64,000 nucleotides of DNA from Pedobacter zeaxanthinifaciens (GCF_003313335.1 NZ_QMHP01000005.1:62001-126000); one strand, 5' to 3'; counted from the first letter of the stretch, positions 34,495 to 44,427 are shown. The notes: generated by a model from the letters alone, not told the origin. A program made the numbers and translations.

Positions 34495-36852
34495 ATGCGT
34501 ATAATGCTCCAAATGATTTTGCTTTTGTTATTGGCGGGAAGGCTACATGCACAAGATCCGTTAACCAAAATGTTTCAAAACTATTCTTTAGCGAAATCAG
34601 ATGATGCATTGTTTGTACATTTCGACAAGAACGTTTATTCCAATAACGAAACCATTTATTTTACTGGATACCTATTAGCGCAGGACCTAAACCGGCATAA
34701 TGTGCTTGCGGTTGCGTTAGTAAGAGATGCAGACAGCTTAGTACTCAGCCACCGGAAATTTGCAATGAGTGGTGGAATTGCATTTGGAAGTTTAGCCATT
34801 CCCGATAGCATTTTGGTGGGCAGTTACCATTTGCTAGCCTACACCAATATTACGGTAAACGGCAAACCAAAGGTCGTATTCAGACAACCCCTTAGCATCA
34901 AAAGCGGTAAGGAACCTTCATTTTTAGCTACCTTAAAAATTGTTAAAGCGGCAACAGAACAACAAAAAATCAACCACGTATTACTTTCGGTCACCTCAAA
35001 TGAAAAACGGTTTTTGCCCAAGCCAACAGCAGTTACTTATAATTATAACGGCAAAACTGTTACTACAAAAACTGATGGCTTTGGACAAGTGCCCCTGCAA
35101 CTTCCTGTAATTGCTGCAAACCAGCAACACCTAAAGCTTAAATTGAAATACGAAAAGGACAGCAGTTTTCTGAGCATTATTTTACCAAAGCCCAAATACA
35201 GCGCATCTGTAAAATTTTATCCAGAAGGTGGCAACATTATCAATGGTGTGGTAAACAGCATTGCTTTGGAGGCTAAAGATGAAAATCTAGCACCCGTGTC
35301 GTTAAAAGCAATTCTTTACGAAAACGAGATTAGCATTGATACGATAGAAACAAACAGTTATGGCATCGGCAAATTTCATCTATTAGCAAAGGCTCAAAAT
35401 GTTTACAAACTAAAACTAGTTCATTCTCAATTTATTGACAGCAACTATCTTTTACCAAAAATTATAAATAGCGGGATTGCGCTAGAAATACAGAAACCTG
35501 TGTGTAATGATACCGTTGTTATTATAGCCAGAGCTAATAAAAAGCAAAATGTTTGGTTGAGAGTGCACAATTTTAAAGAAAGCTTTTTGTATGCGCCTGT
35601 GAGCCTTTCCACTAAACAGTCTTTAAAAATACCCGTTAACTTCAAAGGACTGGCAACTGTAACCATAACCGACAGCTTAAATAGACCCTTAGCGGAACGC
35701 ATGATATTTGGAGGATATAGCAGTAAGCAGCAATTAACATTAACAACTAATCAAAAGCAATATCAGAAAAGAAAGAAAGTTGAACTCAATATCAAGCTAA
35801 ATGACACTAATGAAGTAGCTATTGTTTCGATAGCGTGTGTTCAGGAAAATAGGCTTGAAGTGAGTAAAATGAACGATATCCAAAGCTACTTTTACCTCTA
35901 TAACCAGCTTGATCAGCTGCCGGCTAGTGGTTCTTTAAATGCTTTACAAAACTTGGATTACGTGAACAGTATTTTATCGGTAAAGGGATGGAGGAGATAT
36001 ACTTGGAACGAATTCATTACAAGTGCAGACAAGGTAAAACCACCTATTGATAGCTTAAAAATTACCGGGCAAGTTGTTCATGATAGTGACAAGCCAATCA
36101 AAAAAACTGTTTCAATAATTAGCTTAGGCAGCACTAACTTTTTACAGTTATATACAGACAATGCCGGTAATTTTAATTTGCCTTTAAACGAAACGACAAC
36201 ACCTTTCAACAAAAAACTTTATTTATTTATTGCTGATAAAAACGGAAGTACCGACAAGATAAAAATTAGTGACGACTACGAAAAACAGAATCTCCTACTG
36301 TCGAAATCACCATCGTACTTTACCCTACAGCTCCCTTCTACGCTGGTTAATTCTGAAGAACTGAAACTCAGCTCAAAAGAAAAAATTCTTCAGCTCAAAG
36401 AGGTCACCATCACCAAAAACAATTCCGATTTTTTCTCAAGTAAATTTGGGGCTAATGGATGTGGTGATTATGTGTGTACCTATAATATTTTGAATTGCCC
36501 CAATCATATCGGCGATCCAAAAAACAGGGAACCAATTGCCGGGCAAACCTATTTAGTAAATGGAAAGCAAACGTTATATCCGGGTTGTTCCGTAGAAAAA
36601 ACGCAAGGATATACTGTGGTAAATGGCCTGTCGATTGCCAAAGAATTTTACGTAAGCGATTACAAACAGCCGGAAGAACCGGCTTACTTCTCTACTCTAT
36701 ATTGGAATTATCTAAATAAAATTGAAAAGAACAAAACAACGGCGGTAGAATTTTACACAGGAGATATTACAGGCAAATTTAAAATCATTGTACAGGGAAT
36801 TAGTAAAGGAGATTTTATTTACCAAGAACAACTGATTGAAATAAAAGAATAA
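34495..36852 (+). CDS. Large secreted MG2-like protein with Cys-rich tail
   Basis: Family resembles the large Bacteroidota proteins with a macroglobulin MG2-type N-terminus. Seen: 785 residues; signal peptide ending near RLHAQ (about 19); the MG2-like opening ALFVHFDKNVYSNNETIYFTGYL (about 35-57, not quoted in full); several beta-sandwich stretches; a TonB-plug-like or carboxypeptidase-regulatory-like segment near residues 520-600 (KITGQVVHDSDKPIKKTVSI); and a Cys-rich stretch around residues 655-705 (GCGDYVCTYN, NCPNHIGD, PGCSVEK). Single gene, terminator nested with that of csbD. Whether it binds peptides or surface polymers is not known. Confidence 0.7.
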   Translation: MRIMLQMILLLLLAGRLHAQDPLTKMFQNYSLAKSDDALFVHFDKNVYSNNETIYFTGYLLAQDLNRHNVLAVALVRDADSLVLSHRKFAMSGGIAFGSLAIPDSILVGSYHLLAYTNITVNGKPKVVFRQPLSIKSGKEPSFLATLKIVKAATEQQKINHVLLSVTSNEKRFLPKPTAVTYNYNGKTVTTKTDGFGQVPLQLPVIAANQQHLKLKLKYEKDSSFLSIILPKPKYSASVKFYPEGGNIINGVVNSIALEAKDENLAPVSLKAILYENEISIDTIETNSYGIGKFHLLAKAQNVYKLKLVHSQFIDSNYLLPKIINSGIALEIQKPVCNDTVVIIARANKKQNVWLRVHNFKESFLYAPVSLSTKQSLKIPVNFKGLATVTITDSLNRPLAERMIFGGYSSKQQLTLTTNQKQYQKRKKVELNIKLNDTNEVAIVSIACVQENRLEVSKMNDIQSYFYLYNQLDQLPASGSLNALQNLDYVNSILSVKGWRRYTWNEFITSADKVKPPIDSLKITGQVVHDSDKPIKKTVSIISLGSTNFLQLYTDNAGNFNLPLNETTTPFNKKLYLFIADKNGSTDKIKISDDYEKQNLLLSKSPSYFTLQLPSTLVNSEELKLSSKEKILQLKEVTITKNNSDFFSSKFGANGCGDYVCTYNILNCPNHIGDPKNREPIAGQTYLVNGKQTLYPGCSVEKTQGYTVVNGLSIAKEFYVSDYKQPEEPAYFSTLYWNYLNKIEKNKTTAVEFYTGDITGKFKIIVQGISKGDFIYQEQLIEIKE

Positions 36853-36854
36853 AA

Positions 36855-36913
36855 AAAGCTGCCCCAGTTTGAGATTTTATCCAACTAATGGATAAAAAAC
36901 ATTGAGGCAGCTC
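36855..36913 (-). terminator. Nested-stem terminator of csbD-type gene
   Basis: Outer stem AGCTGCC (36857-36863) / GGCAGCT (36906-36912) and inner perfect stem TTTTATCCA / TGGATAAAA. Read on minus, it ends in a run of seven T, so it terminates the CsbD gene and faces the stop of the plus-strand gene. Confidence 0.75.
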
Positions 36914-36934
36914 TCTATCTTATATTATACGATA

Positions 36935-37120
36935 TTATAAGGACTTGATCCACTTCACTAATTCGTCCCTACCTTTTCCTGTTTTTTGTTGAAGTTTTCC
37001 CAACAACTCCTCATCTTTTCCATCTTCATATTTCAAGTCATCATCAGTTAAATCTGCATATGCTTGCTTTACTTTACCTTTAACCTCATTCCAAATTCCT
37101 TTTAATTCTAATTTATCCAT
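36935..37120 (-). CDS. CsbD-family stress protein
   Basis: Small acidic/basic helical protein often induced by general stress; molecular role unclear. Seen: 61 residues, full family length; [20 protein letters not shown] is the conserved CsbD N-terminal motif, followed by [23 protein letters not shown] start at 37120. Its upstream region (37121-37405, 285 bases, shared with susC) is AT-rich with no gene. Confidence 0.93.
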   Translation of the reverse strand: MDKLELKGIWNEVKGKVKQAYADLTDDDLKYEDGKDEELLGKLQQKTGKGRDELVKWIKSL

Positions 37121-37360
37121 GATTAAATGTTTTTAGTGTTATAAACTGTTTGAACTAGATTATTAACAAGGAAATCATCTCAATGTTTGATTTACGAAAT
37201 ATTTAGGATCACCAACTCTACAATCCCAACTACCACTTTAGTCACCACCAAACTAAAACTACAAGTTGTAGACTAATACATTAATTATATTCTGTTTTAC
37301 CTACACAAAACACTATTAAATTTCAAAAAAGCTATAAAAATTATATAATTTTCGTTACAT

Positions 37361-37368
37361 TAGGTTTG
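37361..37368 (+). promoter_or_regulatory. Candidate promoter of susC-susD pair
   Basis: TAGGTTTG fits the -7 consensus, 38 bases before the susC ATG. A matching -33 element is not evident, so this is weak. Confidence 0.35.
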
Positions 37369-37405
37369 ATTAATCAGCTAATTATTAACTAAAACTACCC
37401 ATTTT

Positions 37406-40400
37406 ATGAGAAAACTACTATTCAGTATGATGTTTTCTTTCAGTTTAATTACCCTTGCTTTAGCTCAAAACAGGGTAATTACTGGAAAAGTAACCGGAGG
37501 CTCCTCCGGTCCAATTCCCGGAGTGAGTGTATATGTGAAGGGCTCTCCTTCAACTGGTACACAAACCAACGCTACCGGAAATTATCAACTAACGGTAAAT
37601 GAAAAAGCCAAAACGCTCGTATTTACTTACATAGGCTTTAAATTACAGGAAATCCCTATCACTGGAAACACAATCAACGTCGCATTGGAAGAAGAAAGTA
37701 CTACATTGTCCGATGTAGTTGTTGTAGGTTATGGCACACAAAGTAAAAGGGATCTACTTGGTTCGCAAGCTAGGGTAACTTCTGCAGAAATGAAAGATAG
37801 GCCGATAGCTACAGTTGAAAGTGCGCTTCAAGGTAAAGCGCCTGGCGTTTTCATCAACTCAAGCAGTGGAAAGTTAGGACAAGCCTTACAAATTCGTGTC
37901 CGTGGTATTTCTTCCATTTCTGCAAGTAACCAGCCATTATTTGTTATAGATGGTGTTCCTATTGTAACGGAAGCTTTGGGTACTTATACGGAACCCGACA
38001 ATCCGCTTGCGGCGATCAGCCCAGATGATATTGAATCTATGGAAGTATTAAAAGATGCAGCAGCAGCGGCAATTTATGGTGCCCGTGCTTCAAATGGCGT
38101 TGTGCTTATCACTACAAAAAGAGGTAAAGAAGGAAAAACCAATGTAGAATTTGGTTATTTCGCCGGTTTCAGCGATCCAACAAGAAAGGGCGAATTCCTC
38201 AATGCAGACCAATACAGACAACTTTTAGACGCTGCTTTTAAATATGGCAACTACGATGGTGGAGATTATAATAATGCGGCAGAAATGTGGGAAGATTACA
38301 CCGGAACTACCGACTGGACCAGTAACAATAACACAAACTGGGTTAACGAAGCTTTTCGAAGAGGCCATATTCAACAGTACAGTTTAAACATTAATGGTGG
38401 TAATGCTAAAACCAGGTTCATGCTATCAGGAACTTACAATAATAACGACGGTATCATTATATCTAACAGGTACGTTCGTACCGGCGGTAGACTAAGCTTG
38501 GATCACAATGTTTCTAAAATATTTGATGTAGGTGGTTCAATCAACATTTCAAAAGTGGATAACTACCGTATTCCTACGGATAACGCATTTTCAAATCCCT
38601 TACAACTAAATGCTTTACCACCAATACAGCCTGTTTACAATGCATCAGGACAATTAAACAATTCGACTGTTTACTATAACAGTTTAATTGATATTGATAA
38701 CGGGAAAAACTTGTCCACCACTTATAGGACTTTTGCCAATGCTTATGCTAGTTTAAAAATCACTCCCGATTTAATTTTTAGAAGCGAATATGGATTTGAC
38801 TTTAACAACTTAGAAGAGGAGCAGTTTTTAGGCTCAAAAACTCAAGATGGGGGTAGTACTGGAGGGTTCTCTTCAGACTACATGGCGAAATCTATCAACT
38901 TTAACACGAACAATACTTTAAGCTACAATAAAATTTTTAATGACAAGCATAGTTTAAACATATTAGCCGGTTTTGCATTTCAAGATACCAAATTCAGATA
39001 TTCTTCTGTAGAAGGTACAACATTACCATCGGATAGTTTCACTAAGATTGCTAGTGCAGCAATCATATCAGCTGGTTCATCTTCCGAAACAAGACACACT
39101 TTTGTTTCTTATCTAGCTAGGGTAAACTACAAATATCGCGACAAATATTTACTAGGCGCTTCTATTAGGACGGATGGATCTTCTCGATTTGGCGCAAACA
39201 ACAGATATGGAACATTCCCTGCTGTTTCTGCTGGATGGATTGTTAATCAGGAGGAATTCTTAAAGTCAGTAAACTGGCTAAGTCAATTAAAATTGAGAGC
39301 AAGTTACGGTTTAACAGGAAATGCTGAAATTGGAGATTTTGCATCAAGGAATTTGTACCGAGGCGTAAATTATGCTGGCATCGGTGGCACACGCCCATTC
39401 CAACTTGGTGACCCTAACCTTACTTGGGAAAATACTCAGAATTTTAACATTGGTATAGATTTTGGTTTGTTCTCCGATAGAATATCAAGTACTGTGGAAT
39501 ACTACAAAAAGAAAACCACAGATTTATTACTTAATGCTCCAATAGTATCTACTAATGGTTTTTCTTCTATCACTCAAAACATCGGAGATATGGAAAACAA
39601 AGGCCTGGAAATTTCATTAAATACGAGAAATTTAGTAGGAGCATTTAAATGGAGTACTTCCTTCAATATCTCTTTCAATAAAAATAAAGTACTTCGTTTA
39701 GTTAACGATCAACCTATATTTCCTGGAGGTAGATTTTTAGGAAGAGTTGCTGTTGGCGAACCTTTAGGTTATTTCTACGGAAAAGCCTATGCCGGTGTAG
39801 ATCCAAACAATGGCGATGCGATATATTATGTTGATGCTTCCAGAACTACTACTACAAACGATTACGCGGCAGCTCAAAATCAAAAATTAGGCAACCCAAA
39901 TCCTAAATTTTATGGCGGGTTTGGCAACCAACTGTCTTACAAAAACTTTGATTTGGATATTCAAACGCAATTCGTATCTGGAAATGATATTTATAACATG
40001 GCTGGTGTTTTTCAATCTGCCAACGGCGATTATTTCGACAACCAAACTATCGATCAGTTAAATTATTGGACTCCTACTAATAGAATAACGAATATTCCAC
40101 AACCGAGATTTAACGATGGCAATGGAACAAGTCCTTCATCACGTTGGATCCAAGACGGATCGTATTTTAGATTAAAAAGTGTTTTATTGGGATACAATGT
40201 ACCAACTTCACTTGCAGGCAAATATCATTTACAAAGGTTGAGACTTTTTGTTTCGGCGGTTAATCTTTTAACTTTCACAGGATACAAAGGATACGACCCA
40301 GAGGTAAATACGCCAGCAAGCAGCACTTCAACTCAATCTAACAACATACAGCTTGGACATGATTTTTATACACCTCCACAAGCGAGAACAATTACTTTCG

Positions 40401-40420
40401 GCGTAAACATTGGTTTATAA
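37406..40420 (+). CDS. SusC/RagA TonB-dependent outer membrane transporter
   Basis: Outer-membrane transporter that works with the SusD lipoprotein to import a ligand, usually a glycan or peptide. Seen: 1004 residues; signal peptide (MRKLLFSMMFSFSLITLALAQ), carboxypeptidase-regulatory-like domain (about 22-95, ITGKVTGGSSGPIPGVSVYV), plug domain starting at LSDVVVVGYGTQSKRDLLGS, the SusC plug signature ISSISASNQPLFVIDGVP and DAAAAAIYGARASNGVVLIT, then a 22-strand barrel to the C-terminal aromatic residue region. 12 bases from susD. No sigma/anti-sigma pair or glycoside hydrolase is adjacent. Confidence 0.96.
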   Translation: MRKLLFSMMFSFSLITLALAQNRVITGKVTGGSSGPIPGVSVYVKGSPSTGTQTNATGNYQLTVNEKAKTLVFTYIGFKLQEIPITGNTINVALEEESTTLSDVVVVGYGTQSKRDLLGSQARVTSAEMKDRPIATVESALQGKAPGVFINSSSGKLGQALQIRVRGISSISASNQPLFVIDGVPIVTEALGTYTEPDNPLAAISPDDIESMEVLKDAAAAAIYGARASNGVVLITTKRGKEGKTNVEFGYFAGFSDPTRKGEFLNADQYRQLLDAAFKYGNYDGGDYNNAAEMWEDYTGTTDWTSNNNTNWVNEAFRRGHIQQYSLNINGGNAKTRFMLSGTYNNNDGIIISNRYVRTGGRLSLDHNVSKIFDVGGSINISKVDNYRIPTDNAFSNPLQLNALPPIQPVYNASGQLNNSTVYYNSLIDIDNGKNLSTTYRTFANAYASLKITPDLIFRSEYGFDFNNLEEEQFLGSKTQDGGSTGGFSSDYMAKSINFNTNNTLSYNKIFNDKHSLNILAGFAFQDTKFRYSSVEGTTLPSDSFTKIASAAIISAGSSSETRHTFVSYLARVNYKYRDKYLLGASIRTDGSSRFGANNRYGTFPAVSAGWIVNQEEFLKSVNWLSQLKLRASYGLTGNAEIGDFASRNLYRGVNYAGIGGTRPFQLGDPNLTWENTQNFNIGIDFGLFSDRISSTVEYYKKKTTDLLLNAPIVSTNGFSSITQNIGDMENKGLEISLNTRNLVGAFKWSTSFNISFNKNKVLRLVNDQPIFPGGRFLGRVAVGEPLGYFYGKAYAGVDPNNGDAIYYVDASRTTTTNDYAAAQNQKLGNPNPKFYGGFGNQLSYKNFDLDIQTQFVSGNDIYNMAGVFQSANGDYFDNQTIDQLNYWTPTNRITNIPQPRFNDGNGTSPSSRWIQDGSYFRLKSVLLGYNVPTSLAGKYHLQRLRLFVSAVNLLTFTGYKGYDPEVNTPASSTSTQSNNIQLGHDFYTPPQARTITFGVNIGL

Positions 40421-40432
40421 TAATACTCAGTT

Positions 40433-41809
40433 ATGAAAAAATATAGAAATATACTGGTTGTACTTTTACTTATCGTTAGCGCAACCAGCTGCAAAAAGCA
40501 ATTGGAAATAGACCCAAAACAACAAATTGATGCTGCTGCAGCCTTAAACAATACCGCCGATGTGCAAAATGCACTAACAGGCGCATATACTTTCCTAGCT
40601 CTAGGCGATTTATACGGCACAAACTTGGTAATGTTGCCAGACCTTTACGCTAGCGATGGCTATCTTAATTGGAGAGGCAGTTTCACGAGCTACAGAAATA
40701 TCGCCAGTAAAGCAATTATCTCCAACAATGTTGATGTAACTAGAACTTGGGTAACAGCATACGCAGCAATTAATACGGCCAATATCGTTTTATCAGCTTT
40801 AGGTGTTGTAAATGATGCCAACACCAGAAATGTAATAGAAGGTAAAGCATTATTTATTAGAGGCATTATGCACTTCGAATTAGTTAGACTATATGCGTTA
40901 CCATATGATGCAACTGGCACTAACAATAATTTAGGCGTACCAATTATGACAAAACCCGTTAAAACAGTAGATAACGTAAGCAATAATGTTACCCGCAAAA
41001 CGGTGGCTGAAGTTTATACTGCTGTAGAGAATGATCTTACCACCGCCATTGCAAAGCTGGCTTCGGTAAATGACCAATATGCAGCTAAAGCCTTTTTAGC
41101 TAGAGTTTACTTACAAGAAGGAAAATATGCGTTAGCTAGAGATTTAGCAAATGATATCATTACTAATAGTCCTTATTCATTAATTACTAATTCGCTAGAA
41201 GCTCCGTTTAGAACCAAAAATTCCAATGAAGGAATCTTCGAAATTAAGCAGAATGAACAAAGTAATGCCGGTACTTCCAATGATGGCTTGGCAACTTTTT
41301 ACGCTAGCTACCTCAACAGTACAGGTGGAAACGTGGGCAGGGCGGATGCATTAGTGAATACAACTTTTTACAATTCATTTGAGGCTGGAGATAAACGACA
41401 AACAGAACTAATTTATGAAGGCACTGGCGCAAGAACTGGCTATTTTACCAAAAAATGGTATAGTTATTACGATAATATTCCTGTATGTAGAATTACAGAG
41501 CAGTACTTGATTAGAGCAGAATGCAACTTCAGATTGAATACTGCTATTGGCGCTACACCTGCCAGCGACATCAACATGTTGAGAGCAAGAGCCGGGCTAG
41601 GCACCGTAGTACCTACATTAGATATTATCCTAAACGAGAGAGAGAAAGAGTTAGATTACGAAGGTTTCAGATTACATGATTATAAGAGAACCAAAAGATC
41701 AATTGGTGCTTTCCCTTATAATGACCCTAAATTGGTATTCCCAATCCCAGATCGTGAGATTAAGGCAAGTAACAATTCTTTAATTCAAAATCCGGGTTAT
41801 AGCGGATAA
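40433..41809 (+). CDS. SusD/RagB outer-membrane lipoprotein
   Basis: Surface ligand-binding lid of the SusC transporter. Seen: 458 residues; lipobox in LLLIVSATSCKKQ (Cys about 20), N-terminal SusD-like domain (ALTGAYTFLALGDLYGTNLV), the TPR-like core (ALFIRGIMHFELVRLYALPY, AAKAFLARVYLQEGKYALAR) and the RagB C-terminal part with LRARAGLGTV, ILNEREKELDYEGFRLHDYK and PDREIKASNNSLIQNPGY. Standard length. Ends in a strong bidirectional terminator. Confidence 0.96.
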   Translation: MKKYRNILVVLLLIVSATSCKKQLEIDPKQQIDAAAALNNTADVQNALTGAYTFLALGDLYGTNLVMLPDLYASDGYLNWRGSFTSYRNIASKAIISNNVDVTRTWVTAYAAINTANIVLSALGVVNDANTRNVIEGKALFIRGIMHFELVRLYALPYDATGTNNNLGVPIMTKPVKTVDNVSNNVTRKTVAEVYTAVENDLTTAIAKLASVNDQYAAKAFLARVYLQEGKYALARDLANDIITNSPYSLITNSLEAPFRTKNSNEGIFEIKQNEQSNAGTSNDGLATFYASYLNSTGGNVGRADALVNTTFYNSFEAGDKRQTELIYEGTGARTGYFTKKWYSYYDNIPVCRITEQYLIRAECNFRLNTAIGATPASDINMLRARAGLGTVVPTLDIILNEREKELDYEGFRLHDYKRTKRSIGAFPYNDPKLVFPIPDREIKASNNSLIQNPGYSG

Positions 41810-41810
41810 C

Positions 41811-41847
41811 AAAAAAACGCCGAAGATAGTCTCTTCGGCGTTTTTTT
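41811..41847. terminator. Bidirectional terminator (susD / acs)
   Basis: Perfect stem AAAAAAACGCCGAAGA / TCTTCGGCGTTTTTTT, A- and T-runs on the two sides. It serves both converging genes. Confidence 0.94.
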
Positions 41848-41863
41848 AATTTGTATAGTTTAG

Positions 41864-43762
41864 TTATTTACTATTCTGCGCTGCAGTTATAATTTCATCA
41901 ACCACTGCTGGATCCAATAAAGTCGAAGTATCTCCCAAGCTAGAGGTATCACCTTCAGCGATTTTTCTTAAAATTCTACGCATAATTTTACCAGATCTAG
42001 TTTTAGGCAAACCTGATACAAATAACATTTTATCTGGCTTAGCGATGGCTCCAATTACCCTAGTTACGGTTTGCAGAATATCTTTTTTAGTAAGCTCCGC
42101 ATCCTGATGGTGGTTTGGATAGATAATAAATGCATAGATACCCTGTCCTTTTACATCGTGAGGATAACCCACTACGGCACTCTCCACTACTCCAGCATGC
42201 ATGTTTATCGCATTTTCAACCTCTGCAGTACCAATTCTATGTCCTGAAACGTTTAATACATCGTCTACCCTACCTGTAATTCTATAATAGCCATCTTCAT
42301 CTCTCAAACATCCATCGCCAGTAAAATACATACCCGGATAGGTAGAAAAATACGTTTGTTTACAACGTTCGTGATCTCCATAAGTAGTGCGTAACATGCC
42401 TGGCCAAGGAAACTTAATACACAAATTTCCACTCACACTGTTCCCCTCTATTTCATTGCCGTTTTCATCAACCAAAACTGGCTGTATACCGGGCAATGGT
42501 AGTGTAGCGTAACTAGGTTTAGTTTTTGTTACCGTAGCAATTGGCGAAATCATGATTCCTCCAGTTTCAGTTTGCCACCAAGTATCAACAATCGGTGCTT
42601 TTCCAGCTCCAATTTTCTCATCAAACCAATGCCAAGCTTCTTCGTTAATTGGCTCTCCTACCGATCCTAAAACCCTCAGTGTACTTAAATCTTTACCTTT
42701 CAAAGGTTCATCTCCAAATCCCATTAATGATCTAATAGCAGTTGGAGCGGTGTATAAGGTATTCACTTTATGTTTCTCTACAATATCCCAAAAACGAGAT
42801 GGTGTCGGATAAGTAGGTACACCTTCAAAAATTAATGAAGTAGCCCCTTGCGACAATGGACCGTAAACAATGTACGAGTGTCCGGTAATCCAACCAATAT
42901 CTGCGGTGCAAAAATAAACTTCGCCTGGTTGGTAATTAAACACATTACTAAACGTATAGCCGGCATAAACCATGTAACCACCACAGGTATGCACCACACC
43001 CTTTGGCTTTCCTGTAGAGCCCGAAGTATAAAGGATAAACAATAGGTCTTCTGCATCCATTTCTTCCGCTTCGCAAACCGCGTTAACGTGCTTTAATTCA
43101 TCCTCCCACCAAACATCTCTGCCTTTAAGCATACTTACAGGCGTACGCACATGGGTAAGTACAATTACTTTTTCCACTGTCGGGCAACCAATCAAAGCAT
43201 CGTCAATTACATCTTTTAAAGGAATTGGCTTTGCTCCACGGTAAACGCCATCTGCAGTTACTACCAATTTACATTGCGAGTCGTTAATTCTATCAGCAAT
43301 TGACTTAGCAGAAAAACCACCAAAAATTACCGAATGTACAGCACCAATACGAGCACAAGCCAATACTGCAACTGCCAACTCAGGAACCATCGGCATGTAA
43401 ATACACACCCTATCGCCCTTTTTTGCACCATTACGTTTCAGCACATTGGCAAAGCGGCATACACGCTCATGCAACATTCTATAAGTAATAGTTACGCTAT
43501 CTTGTTCAGGATCATTAGGTTCCCAAATAATTGCTGGCGTATCGCCATTATGTTCTAAATGTCTATCTAAACAGTTCTCTGTGATGTTAAGCTTAGCGCC
43601 TTCAAACCATTTAATATTAGGTTCTTCAAAATTCCATGATAATACTTTATACCAAGGTTTACGCCATTGGAAGTTTTGGGCTACCTCGCCCCAAAATTGC
43701 TCTGGATTTTCAACACTTTTTTTGTAGCTCTCTTCATACTGCTCAAAAGATTTGATTTGCAT
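41864..43762 (-). CDS. acs: Acetyl-CoA synthetase
   Basis: AMP-forming ligase: acetate + ATP + CoA to acetyl-CoA. Seen: 632 residues; YTSGSTGKPKGVVHTCGGYM (P-loop-like A3 motif, about 246-265), DTWWQTETGG (A5), TGDGCLRDEDGYYRITGRVDD (A7/A8), and the acetylation-regulated Lys in PKTRSGKIMRRILRKIA near the C-terminus. The full ANL-family length is present. Its promoter region holds an unexplained terminator-like hairpin. Confidence 0.97.
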   Translation of the reverse strand: MQIKSFEQYEESYKKSVENPEQFWGEVAQNFQWRKPWYKVLSWNFEEPNIKWFEGAKLNITENCLDRHLEHNGDTPAIIWEPNDPEQDSVTITYRMLHERVCRFANVLKRNGAKKGDRVCIYMPMVPELAVAVLACARIGAVHSVIFGGFSAKSIADRINDSQCKLVVTADGVYRGAKPIPLKDVIDDALIGCPTVEKVIVLTHVRTPVSMLKGRDVWWEDELKHVNAVCEAEEMDAEDLLFILYTSGSTGKPKGVVHTCGGYMVYAGYTFSNVFNYQPGEVYFCTADIGWITGHSYIVYGPLSQGATSLIFEGVPTYPTPSRFWDIVEKHKVNTLYTAPTAIRSLMGFGDEPLKGKDLSTLRVLGSVGEPINEEAWHWFDEKIGAGKAPIVDTWWQTETGGIMISPIATVTKTKPSYATLPLPGIQPVLVDENGNEIEGNSVSGNLCIKFPWPGMLRTTYGDHERCKQTYFSTYPGMYFTGDGCLRDEDGYYRITGRVDDVLNVSGHRIGTAEVENAINMHAGVVESAVVGYPHDVKGQGIYAFIIYPNHHQDAELTKKDILQTVTRVIGAIAKPDKMLFVSGLPKTRSGKIMRRILRKIAEGDTSSLGDTSTLLDPAVVDEIITAAQNSK

Positions 43763-43897
43763 AGTATATCTATAATAGGTTTTGGATTTGTTCGATTGCT
43801 AAATTAAGTAATTAAATACTATAAAAACATCAAAATCGTCTCAATTTTATAAATAGTCCTACAACAAATGCGTATCTTTATTTTAATATTGGCAAAA

Positions 43898-43933
43898 ATA
43901 AAAAAGCCCTTACTGTTAGTGCAGCGAGGGCTA
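43898..43933 (-). terminator. Orphan terminator-like hairpin upstream of acs
   Basis: On minus, AGCCCT (43927-43932) pairs with AGGGCT (43905-43910), with an inner CTG/CAG, followed by TTTTTTATTTTT. It lies 136-171 bases upstream of the acs start in a 431-base gap (43763-44193) that has no gene. An exact -7 element TAACTTTG lies just upstream on the same strand. Confidence 0.65.
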
Positions 43934-43971
43934 ATGGAGCTTATAACCTAGTATATATATCTTAACTAATC

Positions 43972-43979
43972 CAAAGTTA
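43972..43979 (-). promoter_or_regulatory. Possible promoter of short transcript upstream of acs
   Basis: TAACTTTG (on minus) matches TAnnTTTG exactly. The predicted RNA would be about 65 nt, ending at the hairpin above, unless it reads through into acs. The -33 side has CAAA only at non-ideal spacing. Confidence 0.4.
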
Positions 43980-44069
43980 AAATTCAGTTTAAACAAATGA
44001 AATACTCAAAAGTTGGTATTTTTACGGGTGATATTTTAATGCACTTTATACTAACTAGCTAGGGGTAAC

Positions 44070-44103
44070 TTGCTTAATAAAAAATATCTTTAAAATATTT
44101 TTG
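44070..44103 (+). promoter_or_regulatory. Promoter of rpmB-rpmG operon
   Basis: TTG (44070-44072), 23 bases, TATTTTTG (44096-44103), exact -7 match, about 90 bases before rpmB. This predicts a leader of about 80 nt, room for regulation, although I saw no recognisable ribosomal-protein leader motif in it. Confidence 0.5.
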
Positions 44104-44193
44104 CAGTGCACTTGATGAATACAAAAATTATTCAGATATTTGCAGGCTCTTAAAAAGAATTAAGCGACGAATAACAAATAACAAAATAAAGTC

Positions 44194-44427
44194 ATGTCAA
44201 GAGTTTGTGATTTAACAGGAAAAGCCGCGATGAAAGGACATAACGTTTCTCACTCAAACGTTAAAACCAAGCGCAAGTTTTATCCTAACCTACAACTTCA
44301 GAAATTTTACATCCCTGAAGAAGATCGTTGGATAACATTAAAAGTATCTACTTCAGCTATTAAAACCATCAATAAAATTGGTGTTTCTGAAGCGATTAAT
44401 CGTTTCATGAAAAAAGGATATTTGTAA
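44194..44427 (+). CDS. rpmB: Ribosomal protein bL28
   Basis: Large-subunit protein. Seen: 77 residues; [40 protein letters not shown], and C-terminal [15 protein letters not shown]. Normal length. The CxxC zinc pair seen in some L28 proteins is absent (single Cys at 5). First gene of a ribosomal operon with rpmG and the DUF4295 gene. Confidence 0.97.
   Translation: MSRVCDLTGKAAMKGHNVSHSNVKTKRKFYPNLQLQKFYIPEEDRWITLKVSTSAIKTINKIGVSEAINRFMKKGYL

Noticed and set aside
37406-41809. Complete polysaccharide utilisation locus
   Set aside because: No glycoside hydrolase, polysaccharide lyase, sulfatase or SusR/ECF regulator is adjacent; only the transporter pair is present.
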